Shown here: one piece after another, positions 52,232 to 64,000 of the stretch
How positions within the stretch are numbered: the stretch's first letter is position 1
How the letters are laid out: the number at the start of each line of letters is the position of its first letter
Origin: Tetrahymena thermophila SB210
Taxonomy: Eukaryota > Ciliophora > Oligohymenophorea > Hymenostomatida > Tetrahymenidae
Direction: 5' to 3'
NCBI RefSeq assembly: GCF_000189635.1
Contig: NW_002476569.1
Location: forward strand, 64,727 to 128,726
DNA length: 64,000 nt
Translations under genes and position numbers: made by a program
The notes under the pieces: generated by a model
The model's database searches: none
Seen by the model: the letters and a program-made list of their open reading frames with translations, nothing else
What the model was told of the DNA's origin: nothing

Positions 52232-53249
52232 AAAATTGCTATAAAAACCAAAAATATATTTAAATATGTTAAAGCTAACTTAATATCTATTTAAAATTAC
52301 TTCAAAAATATTAAAAAATAATATCAGTTTTCTATTTTAAAACAAAAATTTAAATCTATTAAACATTTAAAACTGTTTATTTTTGTTTAAAGAAACCAAA
52401 TAATTTGTAATATTTTTCTAATTTACCAAGCTTAATCAATTAAAAATAATATTTAGAAATCAGTTTAAAATAAATACTTTGAAAATTATAAAATAATACT
52501 TAAAATATTTAGATGATTAAAATTTGTTGTTGTTAATATATTTATTGAGGTTATTATTTATTTCAAATTTTGAATATTTTACACACAAAAAAAAAGGATT
52601 TTAATTTAAAAATAATTATATAATTTAATCGATTCCAAAAATCATTTTGAATTTAAACAAAAACTTTGATTGATTAATTCATTCTTGAAAAAGATTTTAT
52701 ATTTATTTTTATTTCTCTCATTAATTTATTTACAAATCCAGTATTGTAAATTATATATTAAAAATTATAAATAATTATAAAATAAATACAAATTTTAAAG
52801 ATTATTCCAAAAATTAACACTTTCTTTTAACTATTTAAAAAAAATAAAATAGAAAATGCTTTGGCCTTTTTTATTGCTTTATTAGATAATTTAATTTATA
52901 AATAAAATGAAAGAGACAAAATGACTTTAATACATTTTTATTCTTAATCCTTTTTTATGATTGAACAAATTTTTTATTTGAAGGTTCAATACTTGCTAAA
53001 TAATTTAATAAGCTTTTAATTTAGTTTTTATTCATTTTTGTTTGGAGTATTTTACAATGTAATTTTAGTAAGTAAATAAATAAGGATTAGTTTTTGTTTG
53101 TTTATTATAAATAGTAGACTCTTTCTAAATGTTATTTAATAAAAATTTTATACAATCAATGAATAATAATTAATTATTTTGCGTCTAATTTAGTTTTTAT
53201 CAAATTTGCAATTTTATATAAAAAAGAGTATCATAAATATAGTTTTATA
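52232..53249. other. Intergenic, AT-rich
   Basis: No coding character or repeat of note between the membrane-enzyme gene and the J-domain gene. Confidence 0.6.
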
Positions 53250-54248
53250 ATGGAGTAGCTCAAGCAGAAATTAAAGGAATTAGGAAATCCTTATCATTTA
53301 TTAGAGCTAGATGATAAAAAGCATCATAGCAAGAAAGACATTAAATCAGCTTATAAGGCTATGGCTTTAAAGTATCACCCTGATAAAAACTCTAGTGATG
53401 ATGCTTAAGAGAGATTTCATAAGATATAATTAGCTTATAAATTGCTTAGTGATCCGGAATAAATGAAATAATTAGAAGAGATTAAATAAACAACTTTCGA
53501 CTAGCAAAAAAGAGTAGATGAAATGAATACTACGCAAAGAAAGTTTTATGATGACTTGCTGAAGAGGGAATAAGAATTTAAGGAACAAGAAGAAGAGAGA
53601 AAGAAATAATAAATGAAAGACCTACTCAAAAGACATGAAAAATAGAAAGAGAGGGAATAAGAAAGATAAGAAGAAGAAAAGCAAAGACAGTAATAAAAAG
53701 AAGAAAAAATAAGGTAGGAGCTAAGTAATCAAGAGTTTCATTCAAAAATTAACTCAATTAAAGTTAAGTGGAGCAAGAAAGATAAAGTTTAATATAATGA
53801 AAAAATACTTAACATGCAATTTAGATAATATGGACCAATAAAACATATAACAATCTTAGACTCAAAAAGAAGGGCGGTTATAGAATTTTTGACAGCAACT
53901 GCTGCAGAAAATGCTGCCAAAGAAAACTCAACTCAAAACAACAGCGATAGTTCTGATAATGAAAACGAAGAGCTCTAAATTTAAACTCACTTAAAAGTTA
54001 AATTTCTACTAAAAGAGAAAGAGCGTAAAGAAATGATCAATTTAATCGAAGTTAAAACGAAAGAAGCTAATAAACCAAAAGATATGTCCTTAAATACCAA
54101 TAACTTAAATAAAATTGCAGATATATTATCTAGAGGAAGTATCTCTAAAGACCAAAGAAAGAATATTATTAACAGTAGTGTTAGCGAACTTAAAAGATAG
54201 CAAGAAAAAAAAAAGTACATTGAAGAATCTCTATAGAAAGATGACTGA
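53250..54248 (+). CDS. J-domain/RRM protein, DNAJC17-like
   Basis: Single-exon gene of 332 residues. An N-terminal J domain spans about residues 14-75, with the HPD tripeptide at 43-45 (LKYHPDKNSS), so it should stimulate an Hsp70. A long Glu/Lys/Gln coiled coil spans about 75-160. An RRM-like segment (about 168-228) follows, beginning IKVKWSKKDK and containing FRQYGPIKHITIL and AVIEFLT. J domain, coiled coil and RRM in this order is the plan of DNAJC17 and yeast Cwc23, which act in spliceosome assembly or disassembly; a nuclear splicing role is inferred. Many of its glutamines are TAA/TAG. The C-terminal 100 residues are charged and low in complexity. Confidence 0.88.
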
Positions 54249-55200
54249 CTGAATCAATTAATGAACAAACTGCTAAAAGAACAAACTAAAAATAAAATAA
54301 ATGTATATAAAATAAAATGACAATTAAAATTATATAATAATCGAATAAAATAAGATAAAGGAAATTCATGTAAATATATTTATTACTAATTTATACAAGG
54401 ATAAATTTTATCAAAACTAATTATATTAAACAACAATATATATAACAAATCATCATTTATTAATCATCAAATCTTTGCTCTTAAAAATGCATTCGCAAAT
54501 TATGCATTAATTAATTTAAAATTAATTTATCTTAAATTAATCTATTTATTTAAACTAATATCATACAATAAATAGTATTAAAAAAGTGTATTTTTTATGT
54601 GTTTTTAGCTTTTTAAATAATATGTAACTATTAATTTATAATCATTCCAAATTTTAAAACAAAAAGAACTTCCTCCCTTAACATGAAATTTAAAATATTC
54701 TTATTTTGTTTTGAGTGCTTAATTGATAAATAGTAACATTGAATATACTGTTTCTTTTAGAATATATAATAAATTAAACACCAACTTAGTAAATAATTTA
54801 ATTTTTAATTTTATAATTTTCTACTTTAATAAGAAATTATAATAATAATGCTTTTTTAGATTAAAAACCTTTAAATCATAAATAATATGTAAATTTTAAA
54901 AACATGTTTCATAACAACAAAATTATAATGGAAATTAATTGGCATGAAAATGGGATTTCATTTTAATATTTTAAAAAAATATTTATTAAAGGCTTTAATA
55001 TATTTGATTTAATTTTTCTGATCAACTTAAGGCTGTATTTATTATTTGGCAAACTAAAATAAGAACGTTATAAAGAAGAGGAATTAGTATATTGAAGCAA
55101 ATCTTTTATTAAGAAAAAAAGCTGTATTTAGCAAAGCAAGTAAAAAAATTAGATAAAGTTTGATAAAAGCTCTAAAAAAGTTTAGGTTGTCAATAAGATA
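54249..55200. other. Intergenic, AT-rich
   Basis: Nothing recognised. In the frame of the following kinase the last upstream stop is the TGA at 55093, so 55201 is the first usable ATG of that gene. Confidence 0.6.
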
Positions 55201-58200
55201 ATGAGTGTTAAGTAAACAAAGAAAGAAATAGCTAACCTAGTGGTTAATTGTCGCTCTTAAAAAATCAGTATTAAGAAGTTTTTCGATTTAATGAAGGTTT
55301 AACAAAAGCATTACACTGACTTCTCCTATTCAGGAAATGGTGCGTTTTCATTTGTGCTAAAATCAACCAACAAAAAGACAGGTTAAATCGTAGCTCTCAA
55401 AGTGACTGAATGCAATGATAACGAAATAAATGGTATGAAGGAGATTGAAGAAGAATATAGACTGCTTAGATAATTTTCTAACTGTAAGTACATCGTTTAG
55501 GTATTTAATTGTTTCTTTTTAACTGAAGAAGAAAGTTCAGATGAAGATAGCAGTAATGATGAAGAAGAAGAAGGAAAAAAAAATGTTCAAAAGAGTATCA
55601 AATAACAAAAAAACCAAAAAAATCTGTTCTTTGTTGTTGAGCAAGAGTTCTGTTAAAGTAAATAATTTTCTCCACTATTATTGTTTTAAGAGTTGCATCG
55701 AACTTTAAGAGTAGATTTAGTAAAGCAACGCTTTAATTTTGCTGCTTTTTGTTGATTTTGATTTTGATAAGACTTTATTTGAAGATTTTCTTTTGATTTT
55801 GATCATTTTAATCAAAATTAATTTAAAACAAAGAGAGTTAATACAATATTCTAATTAAAAAACTTGAGACTTCTTATATCTTTCTTTGATAATTTGATTT
55901 TTCCATTTTCTTATTTCACCATTTTAATAGAAGTGAATATTGATTGATTGGTATATTTTAATAATAATTGATTGTTCCATTTATTTATCAAAATAATTAA
56001 TATTTATATCATTCATATTGCTTGATTTCTCATATTTTATTAATAAAAAATTTTAATCAAATTTACTTTGATATTCCTTTTATTTATTCACTTTATTAGC
56101 CTTAGACTCTAAGAATTCATTCATTAGGTATTCATTTTTTATTATTTTCAATATTTATTTTTTTTTATTTTTAAAACTAATAAATTTATGGAACAATTTT
56201 TATTAAACAAATCAATCATTTTTCTTTTTAATCTATTATTTGATTAAATCTTTTTTTGTAAAATCTTTATTCAATTACATAAATTTAATGATACAAAAAA
56301 TTAAAAGTTTTGAGAAAGGAATAAACTAAGCAGTTATTTTCACTTTTTTACAACCTTAAATTTATAAAAGGATTAGACTTCGCCTTCTAAAAAAAATATT
56401 ATTTAAAAGCTTAAAATACTGCTAGTCATGAAATAAAAATATGCCAACTATGTAGACAGGTACAGATAGCGATATTCCATTAAATAATTTTTATGATTTT
56501 AAGTTAATTTTTTTATTCTATATTTTTATAGTTTTTATCAAAACTTTAACAAATTTTTGGTATCATTTAATTGATAAATTTTCTCAAATTTTTATGCATT
56601 TAACTTGCATTAATATATTTTTTAAAAATTTCCAAAATTTTATAATAGTTACTTTCATTTTAATCAATTCTCTTAAAAATTATTGAGTCATCACATATAT
56701 TATTTTAATTAATTTTAAAAAAAATAACAATCTTCCAATATATCAAACCACACCTAAATCTACTCATTAGATGTTAATCAAAATATTTTTTTATAGAAAG
56801 GGTAACTAAAATTTCTACCAATTTCATTTTATTTTATCAAAAATAGCAAATTTGGAAAATTTCTTCACTCAATGCAGATTAAAAAAATCTTACCCATGCT
56901 AACAATAGAAAGAAGTTATGACAATTTAAATGCTTGATTCTATAGCCTATCTTCACAGATTTGATTTACTTCATAGGGATATCAAACCATCAAATTTTCT
57001 TCTTTCATTAGATGAGAAGGAAATTCCTACTGTCAAGATATGTAATCAAAAAAATAAATAAATAAACCAACAATTAATTCTTCTATTTTAATGATTTCTT
57101 TGATTTTTTTATTTGAACCTTAAAATAAAATGAAATGATTTTTAATAATTAAAGAGAATCAGATTAAATAAATTAGTTTATTAGTTATTAAATCTTCTAA
57201 TTATTAATATTCAATTTTAAATCTTTTAAATAACTAAAATAAATTGAAAACTCATCATTTTTAAACACGAATTAAATACTTTTGATAATCTAAGCATCTT
57301 TTATCTAAACTATAATTCAAGCGAATTGTATTTTAATTAAAAAAAATTAAGACTTTTTATAGCGTTTACCTAAATTATTTCATCCAAATTGAAAAAAATA
57401 TATAAATAAATAGAAGATAAAAAATGTTTAAATAATTCAACTTAATAAATTTAATTTATTTTGAATATAAAATAAAAATTAGGTGATTTGTCTTTTGCTT
57501 CTGCTCTTAAGAACAATAAATCCATAATTACAGTTTCTAAAATTGTAACTTAAACTTACAATAAACATTTAATTTAACTTTAGTCTAATAAAATACTAAA
57601 AGAAAGGAACTTAAGCTTATTTTGCTCCAGAAGTAGAAAAAGGCATTTACAAAAAAGGGGTATATTAAATATTATAAATAATTTAAACAAAAATATTTTA
57701 TTTAAAAAAAAAATTATAGTCAGACATTTTCTCATTAGGACTAGTTTTGTTAGAGTTAGATAATATGTCAACTTTTAACTTTAATGACACTACAAATGAA
57801 GATAAACTAGAAATTAAATTTGCTAAGATTTTCCCTAATTATTAGATTGACAGACAATCATATATCTATAAGATAGCTAACTAATGTCTAAATTACTCTG
57901 TAGAAAATCGAAAATAGGCCATAGATTTACTCATTCAGTTCATATAAGAAAACTAAAAATACTTAGCAGTTGAACTTTCTTCTGTAATTAACAGAGTAAA
58001 TATTTTTATTTTGGTCACTTAATTTATGAAAAAATTTATAAATGTAATTTTAGTCTTAATTGTAGTAGAAATCAGAGCAACTAAGCTAAATTCAAAAAAC
58101 TATTATAGAAAAGTAATAGAAAATGAAGAGTGAAATCTTAGAACTCTCTTAATCATCCAAAGTAAATCAATAATTTAATATAAGGATATTTTTAATTCAT

Positions 58201-61200
58201 ATTTATAATTTTAAAATGAATAGAATCAAAAACATTTCAAAAATTTAATCTAAATGTTTGATGTGCTTCAGTAAAAACCTTTTAAGGCATAAGAATTTGA
58301 AACTATTCTAAAGTTACTTTAGAGTATTCCTAAATATGATAGCAATTTTGAATTCATTTCTGTAGGTGCGAAAGGTTTGGTCCTTGGAACTTTTAACAAA
58401 ACTTTAGGAATTAAAACAGTTTTAAAGATTCAATAAGTTCAATCTAAGCATGAAGTTGTTCAAGAAGTTGGAATCATGAGAGATTGCTAAATGCCTCTTG
58501 TCATTAAGTTTTATGGATATTTCTACTTGTCAGTCAATAAAAAAGATGATTTTGTAGTTTATGAGATAGAGAAATGTTCTGGTAATACTTAAAAAATAAA
58601 TAAACTTATTATCACTCATTTTGTTTTGATTATGTGAAATTTTAATTTATAATTTATTATTTAAAGGTAACTTAAAATAGTATTTGACAAGACTTCAAAA
58701 AGAAAATATTGTGCTTACTGATAATCAAAAAATGCAAATTGCTGTATAGATTATTGATGTTGTAAATTATCTAAATTATAATGGAATTGTTCACAGAGAT
58801 ATCAAATTAGATAACATTCTCTATATTGAAAGTTAATCTGATGTTCCTACAATTAAATTAAGTATTTTATTTTACTAATTTAGTTTTCATTTCTATAAAT
58901 AAATATTTATAATTCTCAATTCATTTTAAATTAGCCGATTTTGATTAATCTAGAAAGGTGCCTTATGAATTGTATTATAGAGATGATGAATTAGTTAAAG
59001 ACTACTTTCCAGTATAAGGAATTGTAAATTTTTTAGATTAAAAATAAATTTATAACTTAATTTAAAAAAAGAGTGGCACATTAGGGTATATAGCACCAGA
59101 ATTTTTCTAAAACATTTTTTACACTTTTGAGGTAATATATTTTCAATAAAACATTTAACTTTAATCTACTTACAATTCATTTAATTATTTCTTTCTTTAT
59201 TTGTAGTGTGAAATATTCTCAGTTGGAGTTTGTCTTGCTCTATTAGATAATTTTGAGAAACTAGAACCTGTTATTTTAAAAAAAGCACAAGATTACTTTT
59301 TTGGATTCAAAATACCTTTTGAATAAAATTTTAATGTAAAAGAAGAATTAATAAACAGAAAGAGTTAGATTTATGACATCCTACTACAAACTGTTGTATT
59401 TCAACCAAAGTAAAGGAAACCCTTATCTTAGATACTCCTTAACTTTTAAAAACATGGATATTATTATTATTCTCAAATTTTTTCTCAAATTTCAACTGTA
59501 ATTTTTCATTCAATTTTAACTCTTTTATTATTCATTCATTCTTTTTAAACTCAGGTCACTTCAGATCTTAAATATTTGAAAATACTTTCTCTTGATAACA
59601 AGTAAATTTTAATTATTCTATTCAATTTATTTAATCCTCAATACTTTTTAAATTCATTTTTTTTATTATTTTGGTTTTAATATTTTTAAATTATTTATTA
59701 AACAAGAAATTAAAAATTACTTAAAGGTGATGCTAGAAAAATCGCTTCCGAAATAGCTAAATGTCCTACTCTCTCTACTTTAAGCCTTTACCTCTAGTAA
59801 TTTTTTACACATTTTCTCAATTTATAGTTTAAATAAATAATTAAAGAAATCAAATAATAACAAACAATATTTAATTAATTAAGTATTTTGTTCATTTTAA
59901 TTAAGTAACAACAACATAGGCTCAGATGGGGCGAAAGCAGTTGCTTCCGAAATAGCTAAATGTCCTACTCTTTCCACTTTAAGCCTTGACCTTAGGTAAT
60001 TTTTTACACATTTTCTCAATTTATAGTTTAAATAAATAATTAAAGAAATCAAAGAATAACAAACAATATTTAATTAATTAAGTATTTTTGTTCATTTTAA
60101 TTAGGTCTAACAACATAGGCTCAGATGGGGCGAAAGCAGTTGCTTCCGTAATAGCTAAATGTCCTACTCTCTCCACTTTAAGCCTTAAAATCTCGTAATT
60201 TTTTACACATTTTCTCAATTTATAGTTTAAATAAATAATTAAAGAAATCAAATAATAACAAACAATATTTAATTAATTAAGTATTTTTGTTCATTTTAAT
60301 TAGGGGTAATAGTATAGGCTCAGATGTGGCGAAAGCAATTGCTTCCGAAATAGCTAAATGTCCTACTCTCTCCACTTTAAGCCTTGACCTTGGGTAATTT
60401 TTTACACATTTTCTCAATTTATAGTTTAAATAAATAATTAAAGAAATCAAAGAATAACAAACAATATTTAATTAATTAAGTATTTTTGTTCATTTTAATT
60501 AGGTCTAACAACATAGGCTCAGATGGGGCGAAAGCAGTTGCTTCCGAAATAGCTAAATGTCCTACTCTCTCCACTTTAAGCCTTTACCTCTAGTAATTTT
60601 TTAAACATTTTCTCAATTTATAGTTTAAATAAATAATTAAAGAAATCAAAGAATAACAAACAATATTTAATTAATTAAGTATTTTTATTCATTTTAATTA
60701 GTAAAAACAAAATAGGCTCAGATGGGGTGAAAGCAATTGCTTCCGAAATAGCTAAATGTCCTACTCTCTCCACTTTAAGCCTTGACCTTGGGTAATTTTT
60801 TACACATTTTCTCAATTTATAGTTTAAATAAATAACTAAAGAAATCAAAGAATAACAAACAATATTTAATTAATTAAGTATTTTTGTTCATTTTAATTAG
60901 GGATAATAGTATAGGCTCATATGGGGCGAAAGTATTTGCTTCCGAAATAGCTAAATGTCCTACTCTCTCCAGTTTAAGCCTTTACCTTGGGTAATTTTTT
61001 ACACATTTTCTCAATTTATAGTTTAAATAAATAATTAAAGAAATCAAAGAATAACAAACAATATTTAATTAATTAAGTATTTTTGTTCATTTTAATTAGG
61101 AAAAATAGTATAGGTCCAGATGGGGCGAAAGCAGTTGCTTCCGAAATAGCTAAATGTCCTACTCTCTCCACTTTAAGCCTTGACCTCTAGTAATTTTTTA

Positions 61201-61546
61201 CACATTTTCTCAATTTATAGTTTAAATAAATAATTAAAGAAATCAAAGAATAACAAACAATATTTAATTAATTAAGTATTTTTGTTCATTTTAATTAGGT
61301 GGAATAGAATAGGTTCAGATGGGGCGAAAGCAGTTGCTTCCGAAATAGCTAAATGTCCTACTCTTTAAGATTTAAGGATTGATTTAAGGTATTTTATATT
61401 TGAATATAAAAATTAAAAGCTCAAGGAATAATAATATATAAAAAGTAATAAATAATATTAAAATAAATAGGAGTAATTAAATAAATGGGGATGTTTAGTT
61501 TATGAATCTTTTACCAAAAGATATTTATTTAAAAGTTAAACATTGA
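55201..61546 (+). CDS. Tandem protein kinase with C-terminal LRR exon array
   Basis: Predicted 1042-residue protein, 21 exons: 55201-55657, 56847-57041, 57483-57544, 57603-57659, 57720-57995, 58054-58161, 58224-58581, 58667-58861, 58935-59131, 59207-59497, 59555-59601, nine 90-nt exons starting 59707, 59906, 60105, 60304, 60503, 60702, 60901, 61100 and 61299, then 61471-61546. All phases join (3129 nt). Kinase 1: glycine loop GNGAFSFV (45-52), Lys67, HRDIKPSN (195-202), YFAPE, but DFG is DLS (219-221). Then a coiled-coil linker. Kinase 2: loop VGAKGLVLG (432-440), Lys453, HRDIKLDN (547-554), DFD (571-573), GYIAPE (620-625). LRRs from about 735 to the end. No signal peptide or membrane helix. 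HRD and Lys are kept in both domains, so activity is possible but atypical. A further 60-nt in-frame intron near 59013 cannot be excluded. Confidence 0.82.
59707..61388 (+). repeat. 199-bp exon-intron tandem array encoding LRRs
   Basis: Nine exons of exactly 90 nt are separated by eight introns of exactly 109 nt (exon starts step by 199 bp; the first exon is diverged at its 5' end). Introns are near-identical, from gtaattttttacacatttt to tgttcattttaattag. The exon core (AKCPTLSTLSL) is also near-identical. Differences cluster on both sides of each intron: the residues after SL are D, Y or K, then the split codon gives R, Y, S, G or Q, then S, N, G, K, D or W before N and IG. These lie at the end of the LRR beta-strand. 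The array implies very recent unit duplication or ongoing homogenisation. Confidence 0.93.
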
Positions 61547-61971
61547 AATTGAGTAGCTTTTGATAGATTAATAGAAAATAGATAATTTGTAAAATAATAT
61601 TTAAAGTTTATGCTAAGATATTTTTTTACACGGTTCTTTTATTTTGAATAATTTTATGTTTAGTTAATTGAATTAAGATTGTGAGAAATATAAAATAAAA
61701 ATAACAATTTTTAAAAATTAATTAGGATTTCAAAAAATAATTTTTCAACAATTAAAATTTATGAACATACTTATCTATTACTATTAATTAAATTGATAAA
61801 TTTTTTTTAATAAAAAAATTAAATTAATATTTTAAATAGAAACCCTTAAATATCATGATTTAAGTAAAAATTTATTGTTTTAAATTAAAATTTTTTTTTT
61901 CACCAAATATTGGTAATATTTCATAGGAAATACTGTATCTTTATTATATAATAAAAACATTTTTTTAATAA
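61547..61971. other. 3' flank of the kinase-LRR gene
   Basis: AT-rich, no further LRR exon or other coding segment seen. Confidence 0.6.
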
Positions 61972-62463
61972 TATAATAAATATGGCTTATTATTACTGAA
62001 AGTCTTAATTACATTTTTTTAAATTTAATATAAAATATTGATAATATTATACTTATCTCAATCAACTTTATTATTAATTTATTAATTTGAGATTAAATTT
62101 AAATTGATTATTTTATAATTAATTAATACTTATTTATTTCTACATTAACTTTTTTATTGATAAAATAATTTAATATTTTAATTTGTTTATTAAGTTGTAT
62201 GTATGTATATCTATATAATATAATAAATATGACTTATTGGACGAAAGTCTTAATTAAATTTTTTTAAATTTAATATAAAATATTAATAATATTATACTTA
62301 TCTCAATCAACTTTATCATTAATTTATTAATTTGAGATTAAATTTAAATTGATTATTTTATAATTAATTAATTCTCATTTATTTCTACATTAACTTTTTT
62401 ATTGATAAAATAATTTAATATTTTAATTTGTTTATTATTTTGTATGTATGTATATCTATAATT
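61972..62463. repeat. Tandem duplication, unit about 246 bp
   Basis: Two adjacent copies (about 61972-62217 and 62218-62463) share long identical blocks such as tcaatcaactttat, gagattaaatttaaattgat and ctacattaacttttttattg in the same order. One copy reads atggcttattattactgaaa where the other reads atgacttattggacgaaa. Non-coding. Confidence 0.85.
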
Positions 62464-64000
62464 TTGTTGACTTTCAAATTAATTATGAAATATTTGAATC
62501 AAACTAGTTATATTCTTAAAGTAAATCATAAAACTATTCAAAATACTTTATAAATAATTATTAATCAATACCATTTAATGTATACATTTAATCAAATTAC
62601 TAACTAATTTATATTTCTCAATAAATTAAAATAATCTTTTTATCATTATTTATCACTCTTATTATTTTTAAAAATGTTTTAATTAATAGTAAACACAATT
62701 TTAAATACATGATCTAATTTAATTAAGTTCAATTAATTAATAATATAATCATTATAGAATTATTTACTATTTATATTTTAAATCTACTTTTATTTTTATA
62801 ACTTCTCCCTCCATTTTTGTTATTATGTTAATTTATCTTGTATATTTTAATTATGGATTTATTTTTTAATTTATTATCTTAATTTATTTTATCAATATTT
62901 ATTTTTATGAATAATTTTATTATTCTAAAAAAAAAAAAATCTAATTTTTGTTAAAATTATTTTTCAATTTTTTATTTTTATTCTCTCAATTTTTTATGTT
63001 AATTATTAAAATAATATCTTTCAATTCAAATTTATTAATTTTAATTGTTTTTTGTTTTCTCAAATGTTTCTTTCTAAGTATTATCCATCCATCTATTTAA
63101 TTTTTATACTAATTTTTTAATTAATTGCTATTCTGTTTAAGCTTTAAAATTTATTATTATATTATTAAGATGAATAAATTAAACTATTTAATTTACTTTA
63201 TAAATTAATTCTTCTTAGTAAGATTTATCTATGTTAAGTTATTCATCTTTTTAGTAATTTTTGTTTATTAATTCTTTAATTCTTATTTAATATTTTACAG
63301 TTATTTTTGGTAATCTTAAAATTACTAATACTCTGTAATTTTTAATCATGTAAAAAGATAAAATTGATTTTTACTTTATCTAATTTATTTAATAATTCTA
63401 AAATGTATTTTTCTTAAATATTTTGAATGAATGTTTTCAAATATTATTAAATAATATCAGTAAATTGATAAAAATAAATAAATGAATATATATAAATATT
63501 TTATATTTATTTTCAATTCAATTATTTAAATAGGGTAGTGATAATTTAAATGAATGTTTAATAGCTTATTGAATATTAAACTCACTTAATTAATAATAAT
63601 TTAGATTAATTTAGCTTCAAATTTATTTAGAGTGTATGAAAATCGTACAAAATATCAGAATAAGTAACTTGTAAATTCATTAAATTAATAATAATTTATA
63701 CAATAAATTTAAAAAATAATTCTCGTCTTAAATAAATTGAATCAATTTTCTTGGAAGGCTTAAATAAATGCAAAAATTTTGATAGTGATGTTTCGGCTTA
63801 TATCACGGAGTTTACAGTAAATCTCATGAATTTTCTCACCACTTTTAATTTTAATTTTATATTTTTCCTATAAAATCTAATTAAATAAAATAATGAAAAT
63901 AAAAGTCTTTCTTTTATCTCATTTAATTATTTTATAACTCGCTTCTCTAATAATTATGGATTACAATTAATATTAAATCATTAAAAATAATAAATTTTCA
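62464..64000. other. AT-rich right flank
   Basis: No gene seen. At about 63808-63828 the string gagtttacagtaaatctcat resembles two ends of the 4655 inverted-repeat element abutting at TA; otherwise featureless. Confidence 0.5.

Noticed and set aside
53987-54220. Minus-strand hydrophobic ORF
   Set aside because: Antisense shadow of the Lys/Glu-rich C-terminus of the J-domain gene.
57580-57771. Minus-strand Leu/Phe-rich ORF
   Set aside because: Shadow of kinase exons 4-5 and the intron between them on the plus strand.
59797-61298. CRISPR array suggested by regular spacing of near-identical repeats
   Set aside because: The regular units are coding exons plus spliceable introns in a ciliate gene; spacers are not unique and no cas genes exist.
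55201-61546. Two or three separate genes (kinase, kinase, LRR)
   Set aside because: Every linker intron joins in phase and no TGA or new promoter-like ATG start intervenes; one gene is the simplest model, pending transcript data.
1-64000. Reading the window with the standard genetic code
   Set aside because: Well-conserved protein motifs are interrupted by TAA and TAG throughout, and these positions fit glutamine; only TGA ends genes.
1-64000. Ciliate telomere repeats or chromosome-breakage sequence
   Set aside because: No run of CCCCAA/GGGGTT and no 15-bp breakage motif was seen at either end or internally.

Overview
This 64 kb window is nuclear DNA of an oligohymenophorean ciliate, most likely a Tetrahymena macronuclear scaffold. 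Every convincing gene reads through TAA and TAG as glutamine and ends only at TGA. Base composition is extremely AT-rich, introns are short, AT-rich and GT-AG, and intergenic DNA is almost only A and T. A standard-code ORF list sees only fragments, so all gene models below were rebuilt with the ciliate code and checked for reading phase across each intron. No tRNA, rRNA, CRISPR array or telomere repeat was seen.

Layout. 1139-3842 (-): a leucine-rich-repeat (LRR) protein in which ten consecutive exons are each exactly 90 nt and encode one repeat. 4.4-5.0 kb: a roughly 120-bp tandem repeat interrupted by a 125-bp inverted-repeat element (MITE-like) with a TA target duplication. 5055-23275 (-): five tandem fatty-acid-amide-hydrolase-like amidase genes, head to tail, all six-exon. 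24.2-35.5 kb: an accessory gap in the array holding the relic of another amidase, a small 4CXXC zinc-finger (CDCA7-type) gene, a decayed LRR array and a second LRR gene (32939-35137, +). 35537-45179 (-): two further amidases of the same family. 47100-49982 (-): a mitochondrial two-helix membrane protein with codon use typical of high expression. 51386-52231 (+): a DUF1295/ICMT-like membrane enzyme. 53250-54248 (+): a DNAJC17-like J-domain/RRM protein. 55201-61546 (+): a 1042-residue tandem-kinase/LRR protein. 61.5-64 kb: AT-rich DNA with a 246-bp tandem duplication.

Two themes stand out. First, an amidase family expansion: seven intact genes plus one relic on one strand, all with the FAAH Lys-Ser-Ser triad in the same spacing as rat FAAH and the same intron phases. 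Second, LRR genes built from one exon per repeat, every junction after codon position 2. In the kinase gene this has become a 199-bp unit (90-nt exon plus 109-nt nearly invariant intron). Coding differences concentrate at the residues flanking each intron, that is, at the predicted ligand-facing strand of the LRR. This looks like a DNA-level module for lengthening and diversifying a sensor-like receptor, and it is the most unusual object in the window.
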